The notes: generated from the sequence alone by a model not told the origin. 64,000 bases of DNA from an uncultured Bacteroidaceae bacterium (GCA_934271655.1 CAKQRW010000002.1:28468-92467); one strand, 5' to 3'. Numbered from the stretch's first letter, positions 44,504 through 53,857 are shown. Translations and numbers: made by a program.

Positions 44504-45259
44504 TCATGTTGTTTTTCGGGCATTGCTTAATTGCTTCTTTTGCTTTTTGCCTTTTGTGAAAGGGCCAAACTCTATGGCTCTCTGCGGGCATGAGTGGTAG
44601 CAGCGTAGGCATCCGGTGCAGTAGTAATGCTGCCAGCGTATGTGTTGCCCGTCTGCCTCAATGTTGTGTGTGGGGCACTCCCTCACGCATTTTTTGCACA
44701 GGGTGCATGCTGAGGTGGTGCGGAAATACTTGTCTGTGACGAGAAGTCTGTTGAAGATCGGACGCAGCACATGTGTCTTGAGCCATGGCCAGTCTCCGCG
44801 TGTCACTCTGGTGACGTGCTCCTGCCTCATGATGCTGTCGGCTATGTGCGGCAGCATGGCCGTTGTCTGGCTCACCTTTCTGTTGGCGGCCTCGTCGCTG
44901 TCTGTGTCAAAGCCAGGCAGGCACACGTAGGTGTTGGGCATTGGCACGGAGAATGCTGCTTGCAGTCGGCCGTGTAGTGCCTTGTTGAGGATACGGTCAG
45001 CGTAGCCTATGTCGTCGCCGCATGTCATCACGCTGTATATGTACTGGCTGCTGGCAAGGCTGCTGGCGTTCATTGCGATGAAGTGCGCCACGATGTTGGG
45101 CACTCCCCATGCGTATACCGGAAAGACGATGCCTGTGTGGCGCTCACCGGCCGTGGCTTGCGTGTCGAGTGTGATCTCTGTGGAGTTCTCTCCGAGGAGT
45201 GTGGCCAGGTGCTGCGCCACATGCTTGCTGTTGCCTGTGCCTGAGAAGAAGTATATCAT
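44504..45259 (-). CDS. EFR1-type flavodoxin/ferredoxin fusion protein
   Basis: The product has 251 residues. The N-terminus YFFSGTGNSKHVAQHL is a flavodoxin-type FMN phosphate loop. Two 4Fe-4S clusters are predicted at the C-terminus, from CTLCKKCVRECP and CTGCLRCYHSCP. This is the EFR1 architecture, seen in anaerobes, where electrons probably pass between the FMN and the clusters. The physiological partner is not known. It stands alone, 162 bp before the ABC-F start on the same strand. Confidence 0.9.
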   Translation of the reverse strand: MIYFFSGTGNSKHVAQHLATLLGENSTEITLDTQATAGERHTGIVFPVYAWGVPNIVAHFIAMNASSLASSQYIYSVMTCGDDIGYADRILNKALHGRLQAAFSVPMPNTYVCLPGFDTDSDEAANRKVSQTTAMLPHIADSIMRQEHVTRVTRGDWPWLKTHVLRPIFNRLLVTDKYFRTTSACTLCKKCVRECPTHNIEADGQHIRWQHYYCTGCLRCYHSCPQRAIEFGPFTKGKKQKKQLSNARKTT

Positions 45260-45398
45260 AGTTAGTCTGTCGATGGTAAGTGGGTGCCATGATTATATAT
45301 ATTGCCGATGAATATATATTATGTATATATATTGCCTATGATTATATATATATATTATGAGCGCCAGCTTGTGTGTGGTGTGTATGGCAGGGTGTCGG

Positions 45399-46298
45399 TC
45401 ATTGCTTGCGCGGCTTCTGCAGCCTGAACACTCTTATGCCTGTCTGTCTCGTCTGCCTCTTCTGGTAGTCGTAGAATGTCTCGCTGCTGATGACCACCTT
45501 GCCATAGAGGCTGGACGCGTGCATGAGGTGCAGGCGTCCGCCCTGCCACACGGCTATGCCTATGTGCCGTGTGTCGAGGCCATCTCTGTCTGTGAGCATG
45601 GCCACGATGTCGCCGGTGTGCACATCCCCGAGGCTGCTGCTCTGGCTCCATCCCAGATTGCTCTTGGGTATGTAGCGGTATTGCTTGCCGTGGCAGTCCT
45701 GCTCCATCTTTCTTATGGTAGGCACATAGTCGGGATGTGACTTCAGCTGCTTGTAGGCTGCAGGGTGCGATGACATGTAGTTGATGCTGATGCGCTGTGT
45801 GGCTGTGAAGGCTCCCCAGGGAGCATGCTTTGGGGCTATGTCCCTGATGATGCCCAGTTGCTCGTTGTCGCTGGCCCACCATGTGAAATAGTGCAGCCGT
45901 GATGTGTAGTCGGTCATCTTGCCATGGCGGTAGCGCAGCGTGGAGAGGTTGCGGCAGAAGTCGGCGAAGGTGCGGCGCTCTTGCTGGTCGCACATGGCGA
46001 GGGCTGTGACTGTCTCGACGAATGTGGTGCAGTCCATTTGACGCAGATTGACGATGAGGTGCTCATGGTCTCCTTTTTCGAGAGTGTGGGCTACATAAGG
46101 CGTGCCTATGAAACGGCGCCCGAAGTAGAGCAGCGGTGGCGTGTCGCCGCGCTGTGTGGCAGCATCTCGTAGCAGCGTGGCCACCATCGCGCTGTCTGCT
46201 GTGGTGTATTCAGCCTCCTGCGCGTCGGTATGGTGGCAGGCTGCCGCAAGCAGTGCTGCCGCTATGATGCGCAGGGTGCGTTTGTATGTGTGGAGCAT
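45399..46298 (-). CDS. DUF1460 (N-acetylmuramoyl-L-alanine amidase-like) secreted protein
   Basis: The product has 299 residues; the start MLHTYKRT (46298) opens a short signal with a possible lipobox (LLAAACHHTD). The fold belongs to DUF1460, NlpC/P60-like amidases of Bacteroidota: QMDCTTFVETV supplies the catalytic Cys, and RHIGIAVWQ the His, with GDIVAMLTDRDG between them. Members probably cleave cell-wall muropeptides in the periplasm. The gene is solitary; a possible -7 box TAACTTTG lies on the minus strand at 46332-46339. Confidence 0.88.
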   Translation of the reverse strand: MLHTYKRTLRIIAAALLAAACHHTDAQEAEYTTADSAMVATLLRDAATQRGDTPPLLYFGRRFIGTPYVAHTLEKGDHEHLIVNLRQMDCTTFVETVTALAMCDQQERRTFADFCRNLSTLRYRHGKMTDYTSRLHYFTWWASDNEQLGIIRDIAPKHAPWGAFTATQRISINYMSSHPAAYKQLKSHPDYVPTIRKMEQDCHGKQYRYIPKSNLGWSQSSSLGDVHTGDIVAMLTDRDGLDTRHIGIAVWQGGRLHLMHASSLYGKVVISSETFYDYQKRQTRQTGIRVFRLQKPRKQ

Positions 46299-46331
46299 GT
46301 CTGTGATACTTGTTGATATTGCATATCTATG

Positions 46332-46339
46332 CAAAGTTA
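46332..46339 (-). promoter_or_regulatory. -7 box of the DUF1460 gene
   Basis: TAACTTTG on the minus strand lies about 34 nt upstream of the start codon at 46298. A weak CTTG lies 18 nt further upstream. Confidence 0.5.
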
Positions 46340-46434
46340 CGCTTTTTTCTTCATCCGCAAGGATGTGGCTGTGGCTTTTTGTTCGTAATAGACCATTTTT
46401 TCGGGCATGAGTGCGCTAAGACAGATAATTTTTG

Positions 46435-46442
46435 TAACTTTG
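46435..46442 (+). promoter_or_regulatory. -7 box upstream of the M13 peptidase gene
   Basis: TAACTTTG at this position fits TAnnTTTG; a convincing -33 TTTG is absent. The start codon is 195 nt downstream. The remaining 46443-46636 holds no gene that I can support. Confidence 0.5.
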
Positions 46443-46636
46443 CATGATGTAACATGACAAGCTGTCTCTGGCGCTACTGTGTGCTGGCGCGCGTGCATCT
46501 GCTGTATATGTGAGCGTGCGTCTGCTGTATCGCATGCTGATTGTTATATGTGTGCAGCTGTTGTATGATTATGTGTATGGTATGCGGCGGAAGACAGATG
46601 GACAATGCTGGTGGCATAAGATAAACAAACAATACA

Positions 46637-48661
46637 ATGAATCTGAAAAAAATTTTACCGATGGTTGCGATAATGATGGCAACTGGGGCTTCGGCCCAGA
46701 CATCAGGTCTGAAGTTGGAGAACATGGACCTGAGCGTGAATCCAGGTGATGATTTCTACGAGTACGCGTGTGGCGGCTGGATGAAGAACAATCCGCTCAA
46801 GCCTGAGTATGCCCGTTTTGGCAGTTTCAACACACTCGATGAACTCAACAATGAGCGCATACGCGAGATCATAGAGACTATGGCTGGGCAGAAGAACGCA
46901 AAGGGCTCTATAGCCCAGAAGGTGGGCGACCTCTACACCATGTACATGGACTCTGTGAGACAGAACAAGGAGGGCGTGAAGCCGTTGCTGAAAGACCTGA
47001 AGAGGGTGGAGGCTGTGAAGGACAAGAAGCAGTATGTCTCTCTCGTCAACAAGATGAACTCGGAGGGCGTCTCTTTCGGCGAGCTCTGGGGCTATTACAT
47101 TGATGCCGACATGATGGAGTCGACAAAGAACCTGCTTGAGATAGGACAGGGCGGCTACACCATCGACCGTGACTATTATGTGGAGGATGATGAGGCCAAC
47201 AAGAAAATCCTTGATGCTTACCGCAAGCATGTGAAGAAGATGTTCATGCTTGTGGGCTATCCAGAGGCTAAGGCACAGGCGAAGATGGAGAATGTCATTG
47301 CGCTGGAGACACGCATGGCCAAGGCGGGCAAGCCTAATGTGGAGCTGCGCGACCCTGGAGCCAACTACAACAAGATGTCGTTCGCTGACTTTGTGAAGCA
47401 GTATGATGGCTTCGACTGGAAGGCTTACTTTGACAATCAGGGCATGACAGACATCGACTATCTGTCTGTTGGCCAGCCAAAGGCTCTCGCTGAGGCTATG
47501 CAGGTGCTGAAGGATGAGCCTGTGCAGGTGTTGAAGGACTGGATGCAGTGGGGCATCATAAATGGTGCTGCCAGCATCCTTGGCGATGAGATGTATGCTG
47601 AATACTTCGATTTCGAATACCGTGTCATGACAGGCGCCCAGCAGCCTAAGCCACGATGGAAGCGCAGCGTGAATGCTGTGAATGGCGTGCTTGGCGAGGC
47701 TGTGGGCCAGCTCTATGTGGAGAAATATTTCCCTGCTGCCAACAAGGAGCGCATGGAGAAGCTGGTGCGCAACCTGCAGAAGGCTCTCGGAGAGCGCATC
47801 GACGCTCAGGACTGGATGAGCGACTCTACCAAGGCCGCTGCCCATGAGAAGCTTGACGCTTTCTATGTGAAGATAGGCTATCCTGACAAGTGGCGCGACT
47901 ATAGCAGCATGACTATAGACCCGTCCAAGTCGCTCTATGAGAACAGAAAGGAGATTGCCAAGTGGGCGCTGGCCGACATGGTGGAGAGAAAGTGGAAGAA
48001 GCCTGTGGACAACACTGAGTGGTTCATGAATCCGCAGACTGTCAATGCTTATTACAATCCTACTACCAACGAGATATGTTTCCCTGCCGGCATACTGCAG
48101 TATCCGTTCTTCGACATGAGCGCTGACGATGCCTTCAACTATGGTGCCATCGGCGTGGTCATCGGACACGAGATGTCGCACGGTTTCGATGACCAGGGAA
48201 GGCAGTTTGACAAGGATGGCAACTTCCGTGACTGGTGGGCCAATGGCGACGGAGAGAAGTACAACCAGCGCGCTCAGGTCATCAAGGACTTCTTCTCTGC
48301 CATCAAGGTGCTGCCAGACCTTAACGCTAATGGCGACCTGTGCTGCGGAGAGAATCTGGGTGATCACGGAGGCTTGAAGTTTGCTTACACAGCCTTCAAG
48401 AATGCCACCAAGGACAATCCGCTGCCTGTGAAGGATGGCTTCACGCCTGAGCAGCGTTTCTTCCTGGCATACGCCGGGGTGTGGGCGCAGAACATCACAG
48501 AGGCTGAGATACGCCGTCTCACAGTCATCGACCCTCACTCTCTCGGCAAGTGGAGAGTGGATGGCGCGCTTCCTCTGGTGGACGCCTGGTATGATGCCTT
48601 CCACATCACAGAGAAGGACAAGCTTTTCGTGCCGGCTGACAAGCGCGTGAAGATTTGGTAA
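46637..48661 (+). CDS. pepO: M13 family metallopeptidase (PepO/neprilysin-like)
   Basis: The product has 674 residues with a signal peptide (...TGASAQ). The neprilysin-like N-terminal domain begins VNPGDDFYEYACGGWMKNNP. The catalytic domain contains NAYYNPTTNEICFPAGILQYPFFD, HEMSH (zinc ligands His511 and His515, Glu512 catalytic) and ENLGDHGGL (third ligand Glu). The C-terminus ends KRVKIW, close to the family ending CxxW. It is a zinc endopeptidase cutting short peptides, in the periplasm or at the surface. It is monocistronic, with a strong terminator after it. Confidence 0.95.
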   Translation: MNLKKILPMVAIMMATGASAQTSGLKLENMDLSVNPGDDFYEYACGGWMKNNPLKPEYARFGSFNTLDELNNERIREIIETMAGQKNAKGSIAQKVGDLYTMYMDSVRQNKEGVKPLLKDLKRVEAVKDKKQYVSLVNKMNSEGVSFGELWGYYIDADMMESTKNLLEIGQGGYTIDRDYYVEDDEANKKILDAYRKHVKKMFMLVGYPEAKAQAKMENVIALETRMAKAGKPNVELRDPGANYNKMSFADFVKQYDGFDWKAYFDNQGMTDIDYLSVGQPKALAEAMQVLKDEPVQVLKDWMQWGIINGAASILGDEMYAEYFDFEYRVMTGAQQPKPRWKRSVNAVNGVLGEAVGQLYVEKYFPAANKERMEKLVRNLQKALGERIDAQDWMSDSTKAAAHEKLDAFYVKIGYPDKWRDYSSMTIDPSKSLYENRKEIAKWALADMVERKWKKPVDNTEWFMNPQTVNAYYNPTTNEICFPAGILQYPFFDMSADDAFNYGAIGVVIGHEMSHGFDDQGRQFDKDGNFRDWWANGDGEKYNQRAQVIKDFFSAIKVLPDLNANGDLCCGENLGDHGGLKFAYTAFKNATKDNPLPVKDGFTPEQRFFLAYAGVWAQNITEAEIRRLTVIDPHSLGKWRVDGALPLVDAWYDAFHITEKDKLFVPADKRVKIW

Positions 48662-48712
48662 AGGAGTGCCGCTCGCCGGCAAGCGCCGATAGCAATGCTG
48701 ATGACTGAAAAA

Positions 48713-48754
48713 AAAGGAAAGAGGCGTGCCCTTTGTGGCGCGCCTCTTTCCTTT
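48713..48754 (+). terminator. Terminator of the M13 peptidase gene
   Basis: A 14-bp stem (AAAGGAAAGAGGCG at 48713-48726 with 48741-48754) lies 50 nt past the stop codon. It abuts the MITE-1 copy that begins at 48755. Confidence 0.85.
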
Positions 48755-49133
48755 TAAGTAGGTGCTCATAATTATTTTTATATTTGGCGTGCTCTATCCC
48801 CGGGCTGATTTTTCTTCTGTTTGAAGGAACTATGCGGGCATAGTGACTGATAAACAGAAGGAAAATATGACCGAGAGAGAGTGCGACAAATATGAGAACG
48901 ACGTACTTTGATACTATAAAATAATTTCCACCTGTACGGTTGGAAAACGTAGTAGATGCGGTGTCTCACCGCACAATTATGAATGGTGTTTAGCGTTTTA
49001 CAACTATAAATAGTCAGAATGTTCTTGCTGCTGTGCGGTGAGACACCGCACCTACTACATTGAACATCATTTATTGATGATCAGAACTAACATTTCCAAC
49101 CGTACAGGTGGAATAATTTTGAGCACCTACTTA
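48755..49133. mobile_element. MITE-1 copy interrupted by element 2
   Basis: The terminal inverted repeats TAAGTAGGTGCTCA and TGAGCACCTACTTA bound a sequence that follows the complete MITE-1 at 62241-62428 (…ACAGAAGGAAAATATGACCG…, …TTGATACTATAAAATAATT) until 48926. There a ~186-bp palindromic element is inserted, flanked on both sides by ATAATT, which looks like a target duplication. Apart from the insert the element is complete. Confidence 0.85.
48927..49112. mobile_element. Element 2: palindromic MITE nested in MITE-1
   Basis: Terminal inverted repeats of about 20 bp (TCCACCTGTACGGTTGGAAA and complement) enclose a second, inner inverted repeat (GTAGTAGATGCGGTGTCTC and complement) containing GGTGTCTCACCGCAC. 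It has no coding capacity. Similar sequences occur at 60422-60632 and, diverged, at 37170-37325. Confidence 0.8.
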
Positions 49134-49180
49134 TTATAAAGGTCATTCCATTTGTGTAGGTTATCCACTTGCTTATTGGT

Positions 49181-50044
49181 CTATCCCTTGACCACGCTGG
49201 TGCCGAGGGCAAAGGCCTTTTCCATGTTTCCTGTAGTGTGGAAGATGTCAGCCTTGGCTGATATGTTGTCTACATAGTTCACTATCTGCGCCTCTGGAAT
49301 GCATGGCACCACCGGACTGCCGTATTCCAGTTCGCCGTGATGTGCCAGGATGACATGCACGATGAAGTTGACCTCGCGCTTGTCTATGTCCAGTTTGCGG
49401 AGCTTGTTGTTCACATAGTTGGCAGACATGTATATGTGACCAAGCAGAAAGCCGTTCTCCTGCCTCTCGCCATCGACATTATACTCGCACACCTTGCCCC
49501 AGTCGTGGAAGAGGATGCCGATGATGCAGCGCTCTATCTTGATTTCGCCAGGATAGGGGTATACAGGATAGATGCCCTCAAGGAGATGGAGCATCTGGTA
49601 GGTGTGGTTGAGCAGTCCGCCGGGAAAGGCGTGGTGCACGCTTGTGGCAGCGGGATACTTGCTGTAGAGTGGAAACAGCTCGGCTGCCTGCTCCTCGATG
49701 AACGGGGTCAGTTTCTCGTCCTTGCAATAGGAGATGAGGCTCTTGAGGCAGCGGTCCCACTCCTCGCGCTTGATGGGGCGTGGCACGAGGTGGTAGAGCG
49801 GATGGCTCTCGTCAGGAAACTTGCCCACCATCATGTCCATGCTTGATGCCGACTTCTTTCCCTGGTTGTCGCGGATGCTGATGAAGGTGACGAGCTGGCC
49901 TACCTTTGGGCCGCTTGTCTTTGGCACGTCAAAGACGCAGATGTTTTCATTGCCGTCTTCGTTGGCCACCTTCAGGTTGACGTATGGGCTGTTGTTGCGC
50001 GCCACTGCATCCTGGCGGCTCAATACTATATACTCTTTGCTCAT
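49181..50044 (-). CDS. YhaM-like HD-domain 3'-5' exoribonuclease
   Basis: The product has 287 residues. An OB-fold-like N-terminus (NLKVANEDGNENICVFDVPKTSGPKVGQLVTFISIRDNQG) is followed by an HD domain: SVHHAFPGGLLNHTYQML, LFHDWGKVCEY and VHVILAHHGELEYGSP carry the metal ligands. This combination is typical of the YhaM family, which trims RNA (and DNA) from 3' ends. It is preceded by a large palindrome (50057-50117) in its leader or promoter. Confidence 0.85.
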   Translation of the reverse strand: MSKEYIVLSRQDAVARNNSPYVNLKVANEDGNENICVFDVPKTSGPKVGQLVTFISIRDNQGKKSASSMDMMVGKFPDESHPLYHLVPRPIKREEWDRCLKSLISYCKDEKLTPFIEEQAAELFPLYSKYPAATSVHHAFPGGLLNHTYQMLHLLEGIYPVYPYPGEIKIERCIIGILFHDWGKVCEYNVDGERQENGFLLGHIYMSANYVNNKLRKLDIDKREVNFIVHVILAHHGELEYGSPVVPCIPEAQIVNYVDNISAKADIFHTTGNMEKAFALGTSVVKG

Positions 50045-50056
50045 GATATAAAAAGT

Positions 50057-50117
50057 GTTGAGAATTTAATATGTGTCTTTGTTTGATTGGTGCAAAGATA
50101 CATATTAAATTCTCAAC
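50057..50117. repeat. 25-bp inverted repeat in the YhaM-like gene's 5' region
   Basis: Arms 50057-50081 and 50093-50117 are complementary at 24 of 25 positions with one G-T difference, around an 11-nt loop. The right arm contains TATCTTTG on the minus strand (complement of 50093-50100), a -7 box for the gene starting at 50044, so the palindrome overlaps the likely promoter and transcript start. Confidence 0.75.
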
Positions 50118-50204
50118 ATCGTTGTATGAGACTGCCTAAATGGCGTTAGCCTGCAATAAATGTGTGTTTCTTGAAATCTTATGACATGTGCGCGTTGCTT
50201 AGTG

Positions 50205-51872
50205 TCACTTCTTTATCTTGAGCACAGGCATGATGTTGTTGAGCTTCTTCGGGAGTCTCACTATGAGGGCGTCGGGCGTACGTGTGAAGCTGACCTTGCC
50301 ATAGCCGAGAAGCTCTACAGCCTTGATGCTGGCAGGAAAGAGCTTGGAGCCTTCAGCAAGCGATTTTACGGTGAGTGTCCCGTCCTCTGGCCAGGCGAGG
50401 GCGCTGGCATAGAGGTGCTTTTCTGTCTGGGTGAAGCGAATCTCGCTGGAGCCAGCCGATGTGTAGGCACCGTCGTTGAAGCCCTGGGCGTTGATCTTGA
50501 TGTCGGAGTCTGCTATAGGTCCCTCGCCGAATATTTTCCACGGGCGTGTCTTGAAGATGCTCTCGCCGTTGACCTTCATCCATGCTCCAAACTCCTTCAT
50601 GATGGCTATCTCCTTCTCGTCGGGAGTGCCGTCGGCGCGGAGCGGCACAGAGAGAAGCATGTTGCCGTTCTTGCTCACTATGTCTACCAGCAGCTTTGCC
50701 ACTGTGGCTGCGCTCTTGTAGGCGTTGTGCTCATAGATGCCTGTGTCGTAGTGCCAGCCGCCGATGCAGTTGCAGCATTGCCATGGCCTGTCTATTATCT
50801 TGTTTGGGGCACCGCGCTCCACATCCCACACGAGTGCTTTCTTTTGTTCGTCATCGAGAATCTTCCCGAACACCACAGCCTGGTTCTTGCCTTTGTGTGT
50901 GGCTGCGCTGTGGTTGTACATGTGTGCGGTTATCTTCATGCCGGCATCGCTGACAGGATAGAATGGCAGTACGGTCACGTCGAAGTAGATGAGGTCGGGC
51001 GAGTAGCGGTTGATGGCGTCGAGTGTGCGGTTGTAGAAGTTGGTCACATATTCCTGCGTTGGCAGGGAAGCTCCGTTCTCCCATCCCCATTGTGAGTGGA
51101 TGGAGCCGTTGTCCCATGTGCGGTCGCTGAAGTCGTGGTCTTGTGCGTACAGCTTCTGCGGGTCGAGTCCTTTCCACCATTTCTCCGTCCCGTCGGCATT
51201 GGGCTTGAAGCCGTCTTCCTTGGTGAGCCATCCGTCATACTTCACGCCGCGCTTGTCACCTTTGAGGTCAAAGCGGCGTGAAGGCTCATACCATGTCCAT
51301 GCGTGGTCGGCATGGAATGATATGCCGAAAGGTATGCCGGCTTTCTTTGCCGCCTTGGCCCATCCGTCGAGGATGTCCTTGTGCGGACCGATGTTCTGCG
51401 AGTTCCATTCCTGGTACTTGCTGTCCCACAGGTCGAAGTTGTCGTGGTGATTGCCAAGGGCGAAGAAGTATTGTGCCCCGCATTCCTCGTGGTAGAACCT
51501 GACCAGTTCGTCGGGTGTCCAGTGTTCTGCCTTGAAGAGGGGAAGGATGTCCTTGAATCCTACTTCTGATGGATGCCCGTAATGGGAACGGTGGTAGTCG
51601 TATTTGTATGTGCCTTCCATGTACATCTCGCGCGCCATCCAGTCGCCGCTGCCTTCCACGCATTGCGGGCCCCAGTGTGCCCAGATGCCAAACTTGGCGT
51701 CGCGAAACCATTCTGGCACCTGATATTGGCAGAGCGACTGCCAGTCGGGCGTGAAGGCTCCTGTGGCCATTGGCTCGTCTGCCTCGCTTACAGGTATCTT
51801 GTACTCTTGTGCATTCATGCCCATGAATGCCATGGCGCTTAGGGTAAGTAGTGTCTTTTTGATTGTTCTCAT
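50205..51872 (-). CDS. GH29 alpha-L-fucosidase
   Basis: The product has 555 residues with a signal peptide (...FMGMNAQ). GH29 features include WFRDAKFGIWAHWGPQCV, GAQYFFALGNHHDNFDLWDSKYQEWNS and DLIYFDVT with Asp298 as the likely nucleophile. A C-terminal beta-sandwich (~445-555) follows the barrel. It would release terminal fucose from host or plant glycans in the periplasm. The general acid is poorly conserved in this family and I cannot name it. It is monocistronic with its own promoter, divergent from the GH30 gene. Confidence 0.93.
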   Translation of the reverse strand: MRTIKKTLLTLSAMAFMGMNAQEYKIPVSEADEPMATGAFTPDWQSLCQYQVPEWFRDAKFGIWAHWGPQCVEGSGDWMAREMYMEGTYKYDYHRSHYGHPSEVGFKDILPLFKAEHWTPDELVRFYHEECGAQYFFALGNHHDNFDLWDSKYQEWNSQNIGPHKDILDGWAKAAKKAGIPFGISFHADHAWTWYEPSRRFDLKGDKRGVKYDGWLTKEDGFKPNADGTEKWWKGLDPQKLYAQDHDFSDRTWDNGSIHSQWGWENGASLPTQEYVTNFYNRTLDAINRYSPDLIYFDVTVLPFYPVSDAGMKITAHMYNHSAATHKGKNQAVVFGKILDDEQKKALVWDVERGAPNKIIDRPWQCCNCIGGWHYDTGIYEHNAYKSAATVAKLLVDIVSKNGNMLLSVPLRADGTPDEKEIAIMKEFGAWMKVNGESIFKTRPWKIFGEGPIADSDIKINAQGFNDGAYTSAGSSEIRFTQTEKHLYASALAWPEDGTLTVKSLAEGSKLFPASIKAVELLGYGKVSFTRTPDALIVRLPKKLNNIMPVLKIKK

Positions 51873-51991
51873 AGCATAAGTCTTGTCGTTAGTTATAAGT
51901 TAAGTGTATTGTTGAATAAGGTGTCATGCTGTGGCGCAGCCTTGTACACTTCTGCAGCGCATAGTGTGAGCATGGCTACGTCACATAATGG

Positions 51992-52022
51992 CAAAGTTAT
52001 AAAAAACATGTCACATTCCAAA
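51992..52022 (-). promoter_or_regulatory. Promoter of the fucosidase gene
   Basis: TTTG (complement of 52019-52022) is followed after 19 nt by TAACTTTG (complement of 51992-51999). The start codon at 51872 lies about 115 nt downstream. Confidence 0.75.
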
Positions 52023-52094
52023 GTGAAAGCTTAAATATGGTGCTGAATATGTTGTTTTGTGGCAATATGTGGGTGAACTATGCGGAGAAAAAGC

Positions 52095-52102
52095 TATCTT
52101 TG
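52095..52102 (+). promoter_or_regulatory. -7 box upstream of the GH30 gene
   Basis: TATCTTTG matches TAnnTTTG. The -33 element is not clear. A partial MITE-1 (52207-52290) lies between this box and the GH30 start codon and would form part of the transcript leader. Confidence 0.5.
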
Positions 52103-52206
52103 TATTTCAAACAGGCAGCCAGTGAGCTTGTCGCATCGTGTGGCGTGATTGTTCGTTGACATGAAAAGCGCGATTAAATGGCCAACATGGTGAATAATGA
52201 ATGGTG

Positions 52207-52290
52207 AAGGAAAATATGACCGAGAGAGAGTGCGACAAATATGGGAGCGGCCTAACTTGATACTATAAAATAATTTTGAACACCTACTTA
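52207..52290. mobile_element. Right-end fragment of MITE-1 before the GH30 gene
   Basis: The fragment matches the right half of MITE-1 (AAGGAAAATATGACCGAGAG..., TTGATACTATAAAATAATTT) and ends in the full terminal repeat TGAACACCTACTTA. The left end is missing. It stops 16 bp before the GH30 start codon. Confidence 0.8.
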
Positions 52291-52306
52291 CACACAAGTA
52301 AATATA

Positions 52307-53857
52307 ATGAGGAATAAGAAAATAGCCCTATGCATAGGACTGTCTCTCTCGCTTTGCATGCCATCCGTGGCACAGAAAGCCCAGGTGACGCGCTATGCGG
52401 TGACGGGACAATCCCGTCAGACGATAGATGGATTCGGTGCCAGCGATGCATGGAGCATGTGGCAGATAGGGGAGTGGGACGATTCGCTCCAGACCAAAGT
52501 GGCCGATTGGCTGTTCTCTGCCGACAAGGGCATAGCGCTCAGTGTGTGGCGCTTTAATGCTGGAGCTGGCAGCGCCACCCAGGGCGACTCGGCTCAGATA
52601 AACCGCGACACACGCACCGAGTATTTTGAGCGCCAGACAGGACAGCGGCGCTTTCTTCGTCTGGCCAAGGAACGTGGCGTGCCCACGTTCCTGGCTTTCT
52701 ACAATTCACCGCCTGTGCATCTCACACAGAATGGGTTGGCTACCAACACTGGGCGTGGCGGCACGCTCAACCTGCGCGAGGATGCCTATGGCGATTACGC
52801 CGCATACATCGCAGACGTGCTGGAGAAGGCCAAGCAGGAGGACGGCATTGAGTTTGGCTATGTGTGTCCTGTCAATGAGCCTGATGGCCACTGGAACTGG
52901 CTGGGACCTAAGCAGGAAGGCAGTCCTGCCACCAACCGGGAGATAGCGCGCATTGCCCGTGTGCTCGATGCCGAACTGCAAAAAAGGCAACTCGCCACCA
53001 AGATTCTCATCAATGAGTCGAGCGACTTGCGCTGCATGCTTGGCGTGTATGAGGCCGACTGGCAAAGGGGCAATGAGATAGAGTGCTTCTGGAACCCCGA
53101 CTCGGCCGATACCTATGTGGGCAATCTGAAGAGTGTGGCCAGCGTGATGGCAGGACACTCCTACTGGACCAACACCCCGGTGCTCTCTCCGTCCGACCCT
53201 GGCTATGATAGCATCGGACTGTATGGCTACCGCAGGCGGGTGGCTGAGGCTCTGAAGCGTGTGGGCAAAGACTTCTGGATGACGGAGTTGTGCATCATGG
53301 GCAACGACGAGGAGATACATGGCGGAGGAGGCTTCGACTTCTCCATGGAGGAAGCTCTCTATGTGGCGCGTGTGATGCACTACGACCTGACTGTGGCCAA
53401 TGCGCGCTCATGGCAATGGTGGCGGGCTGCCGGAGGCAACTATAAGGACGGGCTCATACGCATGTATGTCAAAGGCGAGCGCCTCGGCCCTGGAAAGGGT
53501 GTGGCGGAGCGCAATATGGTGCGCGACTCCAAGCTGATGTGGACTCTCGGCAACTACTCCCGCTTTGTCAGGCCAGGAGCTGTGCGCTTCGATATGGAGG
53601 GAGAGATGTCAGCCAAGGGGCTGATGCTCTCTGCCTACAGGAATGTGGACGGCTGTGTGGCTGTAGTGGCTATAAACTATTCTGGCGAGGACCGCGTGGC
53701 CAATGTGGCTATGGATGCCTCTCTGAAGAAAGGAAAGGTGGCTGAGGCTTACAGAACATCAGACAAGGCAGGGGAAGACCTGAAGCATGTTGGCAAAGCC
53801 AATCTCAGAAAAGTGTCGCTCCCTGCACGCTCTGTGACAACACTCGTAGTGAGATAG
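52307..53857 (+). CDS. GH30 family glycoside hydrolase
   Basis: The product has 516 residues with a signal peptide (...MPSVAQ). The clan A barrel shows QTIDGFGASDAWSMW at the start, CPVNEPDGHWNW (Glu191 acid/base) and KDFWMTELCIMG (Glu327 nucleophile), with a C-terminal beta domain ending SLPARSVTTLVVR. GH30 members act on glucosylceramide, beta-1,6-glucan, beta-1,6-galactan, xylan or fucosides; the subfamily cannot be set by eye. It lies divergent from the GH29 gene, and the two may act on related glycans. Confidence 0.9.
   Translation: MRNKKIALCIGLSLSLCMPSVAQKAQVTRYAVTGQSRQTIDGFGASDAWSMWQIGEWDDSLQTKVADWLFSADKGIALSVWRFNAGAGSATQGDSAQINRDTRTEYFERQTGQRRFLRLAKERGVPTFLAFYNSPPVHLTQNGLATNTGRGGTLNLREDAYGDYAAYIADVLEKAKQEDGIEFGYVCPVNEPDGHWNWLGPKQEGSPATNREIARIARVLDAELQKRQLATKILINESSDLRCMLGVYEADWQRGNEIECFWNPDSADTYVGNLKSVASVMAGHSYWTNTPVLSPSDPGYDSIGLYGYRRRVAEALKRVGKDFWMTELCIMGNDEEIHGGGGFDFSMEEALYVARVMHYDLTVANARSWQWWRAAGGNYKDGLIRMYVKGERLGPGKGVAERNMVRDSKLMWTLGNYSRFVRPGAVRFDMEGEMSAKGLMLSAYRNVDGCVAVVAINYSGEDRVANVAMDASLKKGKVAEAYRTSDKAGEDLKHVGKANLRKVSLPARSVTTLVVR

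Noticed and set aside
45280..45360. TA-rich repeats between the EFR1-type and DUF1460 genes
   Set aside because: Imperfect copies of a TATATATATTGCC-like motif look like simple low-complexity sequence; no function could be supported.
46703..48769. Very long open frame (688 codons) opposite the M13 peptidase gene
   Set aside because: It is the antisense shadow of a well-supported gene, with a composition rich in His and Leu and no domain.
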